Positions 13,635-15,275 of a stretch of DNA of 15,275 nt are shown one piece after another. Both the position numbers and the translations under genes were made by a program. How positions within the stretch are numbered: the first letter of the stretch is position 1; each line of letters begins with the position of its first letter. The DNA comes from Thermodesulfobacteriota bacterium (GTDB lineage Bacteria; Desulfobacterota; Desulfobacteria; Desulfobacterales; RPRI01). The stretch is from NCBI GenBank assembly GCA_030836965.1, contig JAUPLM010000425.1, positions 1 through 15,275 of the forward strand. The letters run 5' to 3'. The notes beneath the pieces were generated by a model that ran no database searches, was not told the origin of the DNA, and was given only the letters and a program-made list of their open reading frames with translations.

Positions 13635-14726
13635 TGTCCAACCTGCTGCCGTCGCTGAAGGTTTCGTCGCGGTTTCGGTCAGTAAATAGCCTGTCACTAT
13701 CACATTATCGCTTGCGGCGAATGTGTAAATCGGAACCGTAAGTGAGCCGGAGCCGGCCGGGATGCTGAATGCGGTCACAATCGGCGCAGTTAGGTCCTTC
13801 TCAGGCTTCTGGTACTCCGAATAGGTATAGTTCTTTGTATAAAACGGAGAGAACTTGTCCGGAAATCCGCTTTCGGTACATCCTATGCAGACTGCGTTGG
13901 CTCCGACGCACCAGTTTGTGCCGCTGTTCCACTTTCGCACCGGGCAGTCCGCCTGGGTTCTTGGTCCTTTGCATCCTATTTCTTTAAGGCACCGCCCTTC
14001 TACACCGAAAGTTTTGGTTTCTCCCGCATCCTTTCGTGGACAGCGCTTGTGAACATTGACTGTTTCCGAGCCGAAAAGAGTGGCCGGTCTTCCAAATGAA
14101 TCCAGCGACAGGGTGGCTCCGGATAAAAGCTGTGCTACCGTCCATACAATCCAGTCAGGATGCGTGGGGCACCCCGGAATATTTATGGTGGATCTGCCTG
14201 ACGCATCGCGGACGCTCATGATTCCGGTAGGATTCGGATTTCCGGCCGGAATACCGCCGAAACTTGCACAGGAACCGATGCTCAATACTGCTTTGGCCTT
14301 CGGAGCGAGGGTGCGCACCGCCGAAAGGGCTGTGACTTCTTTACCATTTTCCGTCCAGACCATGCAGGCGTTCCCCCCGAATGCTGTGGGAATTCCGCCA
14401 TCCACGGCGAGAATAAATTCACCTGCTGTGGCCTGAATAAGGTTATCCACAGCCAGATCTCCGGCCGCCCCCATGAGATTTGGGTGAAAAGCCAGATCAA
14501 TGGTATTGACCAGTAGATCAGCTATATCGGTCGGTGCCTGGCTGCTGAATCTGTTGGCCAGAGATACGGTGCACCCGGTGCAGTTGGCACCATTCAACCA
14601 GACGACGGAGGGAAGCCCACCCGCCGCTAATGCTTTTTCCAGTTTTCCCAGTGCGGACAGGGAAAGCCCTAGAGAAGCTGCTGAACCAAAACAATATTTT
14701 ATAAATTCCCTTCGTCCAATCCGCAT
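13188..14726 (-). CDS. [NiFe] hydrogenase small subunit fused to Ig-like and ASH/HYDIN-like domains
   Basis: A 512-residue electron-transfer subunit. A Tat signal (GRREFIK at 4-10, then a hydrophobic stretch to ~35) directs export of the folded enzyme. Proximal cluster ligands are Cys49, Cys52, Cys153 and Cys186; distal ligands are His226, Cys229, Cys246 and Cys252; medial ligands are Cys261, Cys280 and Cys283, with an extra Cys273 where Pro is usual. Typical small subunits end soon after this region or continue into one membrane helix. Here residues ~311-403 form an Ig-like domain (from TAPIVTAF through LYAWAKDSAGN) and ~408-512 an ASH/HYDIN-like domain (ISTPSSLDLG through YSNDPDTPVKG). The ATG at 14726 has GGAGG seven bases upstream; a longer in-frame start at 14873 would bury the Tat motif and is rejected. 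It is followed by the large-subunit and protease genes. Confidence 0.95.
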   Translation of the reverse strand: MRIGRREFIKYCFGSAASLGLSLSALGKLEKALAAGGLPSVVWLNGANCTGCTVSLANRFSSQAPTDIADLLVNTIDLAFHPNLMGAAGDLAVDNLIQATAGEFILAVDGGIPTAFGGNACMVWTENGKEVTALSAVRTLAPKAKAVLSIGSCASFGGIPAGNPNPTGIMSVRDASGRSTINIPGCPTHPDWIVWTVAQLLSGATLSLDSFGRPATLFGSETVNVHKRCPRKDAGETKTFGVEGRCLKEIGCKGPRTQADCPVRKWNSGTNWCVGANAVCIGCTESGFPDKFSPFYTKNYTYSEYQKPEKDLTAPIVTAFSIPAGSGSLTVPIYTFAASDNVIVTGYLLTETATKPSATAAGWTAAKPVSYTFTSAGAKTLYAWAKDSAGNISASLSASVTITGSSGMADISTPSSLDLGRSKVNESVKKTLNVTNNGASILKVTKIEVVGTDAADFKAKTTRFNLDPLKKYSLQIEFKPTAKRTYTATLRIYSNDPDTPVKGITLRGQGVK

Positions 14727-14752
14727 ATAATTCCTCCATTCCTTTGAGCTGC

Positions 14753-14810
14753 TGGTGCCGGTAAAAAAAACGGCACCATTTTTTAAATGAACCCCCGATA
14801 ACGCCGGGGG
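14753..14810. terminator. Two adjacent GC-rich hairpins between the partial gene and the small-subunit gene
   Basis: TGGTGCCG (14753-14760) pairs with CGGCACCA (14771-14778) around a loop containing eight A's on the plus strand. CCCCCG (14792-14797) pairs with CGGGGG, formed by 14805-14810, around a seven-base loop. On the minus strand, the sense strand here, they follow the upstream stop codon and lie before the hydrogenase start. They could reduce read-through, protect mRNA ends after processing, or both. Confidence 0.5.
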
Positions 14811-14817
14811 AATAAGG

Positions 14818-15273
14818 CTATAATACCCCTTTGCCGCGCAGGGATATTTCCTTGACAGTCGTATCCGGATCATTTGAATAGATTTTGAGCGTCGCAGTGA
14901 AAGAGCGTTGAGCAGTCGGTTTGAAATTCACCTCCAGTTTGTATACTTTGGATGGGTTCACCTTGAACCGGGATGTTTCGACTTTAAAGGCGGAGGCATC
15001 CGCACCGACAACTTCAACTTTAGCCACCATAAGGGTTGCGGTCCCTTTGTTTGTAACTATAATGGTCTTTTCCACCGATTCTTTTATCTTGATACTACCG
15101 AAATCCAGAGAAGTTGGCGTCGATATATCTGCGACGACACCCGATGAACCGGAAATGGTGATGATTACCGTCATCGAGCGACTGCCGGAGACATTTCCTG
15201 CCGCGTCCTTAGCCCAGGCATACAGCGTTTTGGTGCCTGCCGATGTAAATGTATAACTAACCGGTCTGGCAGA
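14818..15273 (-). repeat. Paralogous domain repeat, copy 2 (end of upstream gene)
   Basis: Direct-repeat partner of 13188-13634, separated from it by about 1.2 kb that encodes the catalytic part of the hydrogenase small subunit. The sequences have diverged, which suggests an old duplication. Confidence 0.85.
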
Positions 15274-15275
15274 AG
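14818..15275 (-). CDS. C-terminal part of a protein with Ig-like and ASH/HYDIN-like domains
   Basis: The minus-strand frame is open from the right edge to TAG at 14820-14818, about 151 residues, so the N-terminus is outside the window. The visible part starts inside an Ig-like domain (PVSYTFTSAGTKTLYAWAKD) and continues into an ASH/HYDIN-like domain ending YSNDPDTTVKEISLRGKGVL. It matches the tail of the hydrogenase small subunit along its whole visible length. An internal ATG at 15174 is not a likely start because homology extends upstream of it. As the gene just upstream of the hydrogenase genes in the same direction, it is a candidate partner subunit, but its main domain cannot be seen. 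Confidence 0.9.
   Translation of the reverse strand, partial: SARPVSYTFTSAGTKTLYAWAKDAAGNVSGSRSMTVIITISGSSGVVADISTPTSLDFGSIKIKESVEKTIIVTNKGTATLMVAKVEVVGADASAFKVETSRFKVNPSKVYKLEVNFKPTAQRSFTATLKIYSNDPDTTVKEISLRGKGVL

Noticed and set aside
14727..14873. 49-residue N-terminal extension of the hydrogenase small subunit
   Set aside because: It would put the Tat motif in the interior and overlaps the intergenic hairpins; GGAGG directly precedes the ATG at 14726.

Overview
The window looks like chromosomal DNA from a sulfate-reducing or related anaerobic member of the Desulfobacterota. The main grounds are a periplasmic tetraheme class III cytochrome c, a Tat-exported [NiFe] hydrogenase with its maturation protease, and a eukaryote-like UDP-glucose pyrophosphorylase. 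This is inference from gene content; no marker gene such as rRNA is present. No tRNA, rRNA, CRISPR array, transposase or integrase was seen.

Layout. At 1-591 (minus) lies the N-terminal part of a TPR protein that runs off the left edge, with a structured leader. A dapA-like lyase gene follows at 923-1957 (plus). It ends at a strong hairpin shared with a convergent YkgJ-type cysteine-cluster gene (2042-2842, minus). A divergent region then leads to ilvE and a UDP-glucose pyrophosphorylase gene, which form a probable operon (3155-5643). This operon converges on a gene at 5660-7087 (minus) that fuses a CdaA-type diadenylate cyclase to a YbbR/CdaR-like regulatory region. An AT-rich intergenic region with a promoter and palindrome precedes a co-directional series: a stand-alone CBM48 glycogen-binding protein, cytochrome c3, a metallo-beta-lactamase-fold hydrolase, a PfkB-family sugar or nucleoside kinase, and a membrane-anchored TPR protein (7478-10735).

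A 453-base gap (10736-11188) between convergent gene ends is unusually rich in palindromes. It holds a hairpin, a 23-codon ORF behind a near-perfect Shine-Dalgarno sequence, and two identical 16-bp palindromes. Beyond it, on the minus strand and visibly richer in GC, is a hydrogenase operon transcribed from the right edge leftwards: a partial gene, the hydrogenase small subunit, the large subunit and the maturation protease.

The hydrogenase operon is the most unusual part. The small subunit carries all the expected Fe-S ligands, followed by about 200 extra residues that form an Ig-like domain and an ASH/HYDIN-like domain. The gene just upstream ends with a clearly paralogous copy of the same two domains. 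In addition, the residue that is normally proline near the medial cluster is cysteine, which predicts a [4Fe-4S] rather than a [3Fe-4S] medial cluster. The suggested picture is a periplasmic or surface H2-oxidising (or H2-evolving) enzyme that docks to a partner through beta-sandwich appendages instead of the usual C-terminal membrane helix. Cytochrome c3 encoded about 3 kb away is a possible electron partner.
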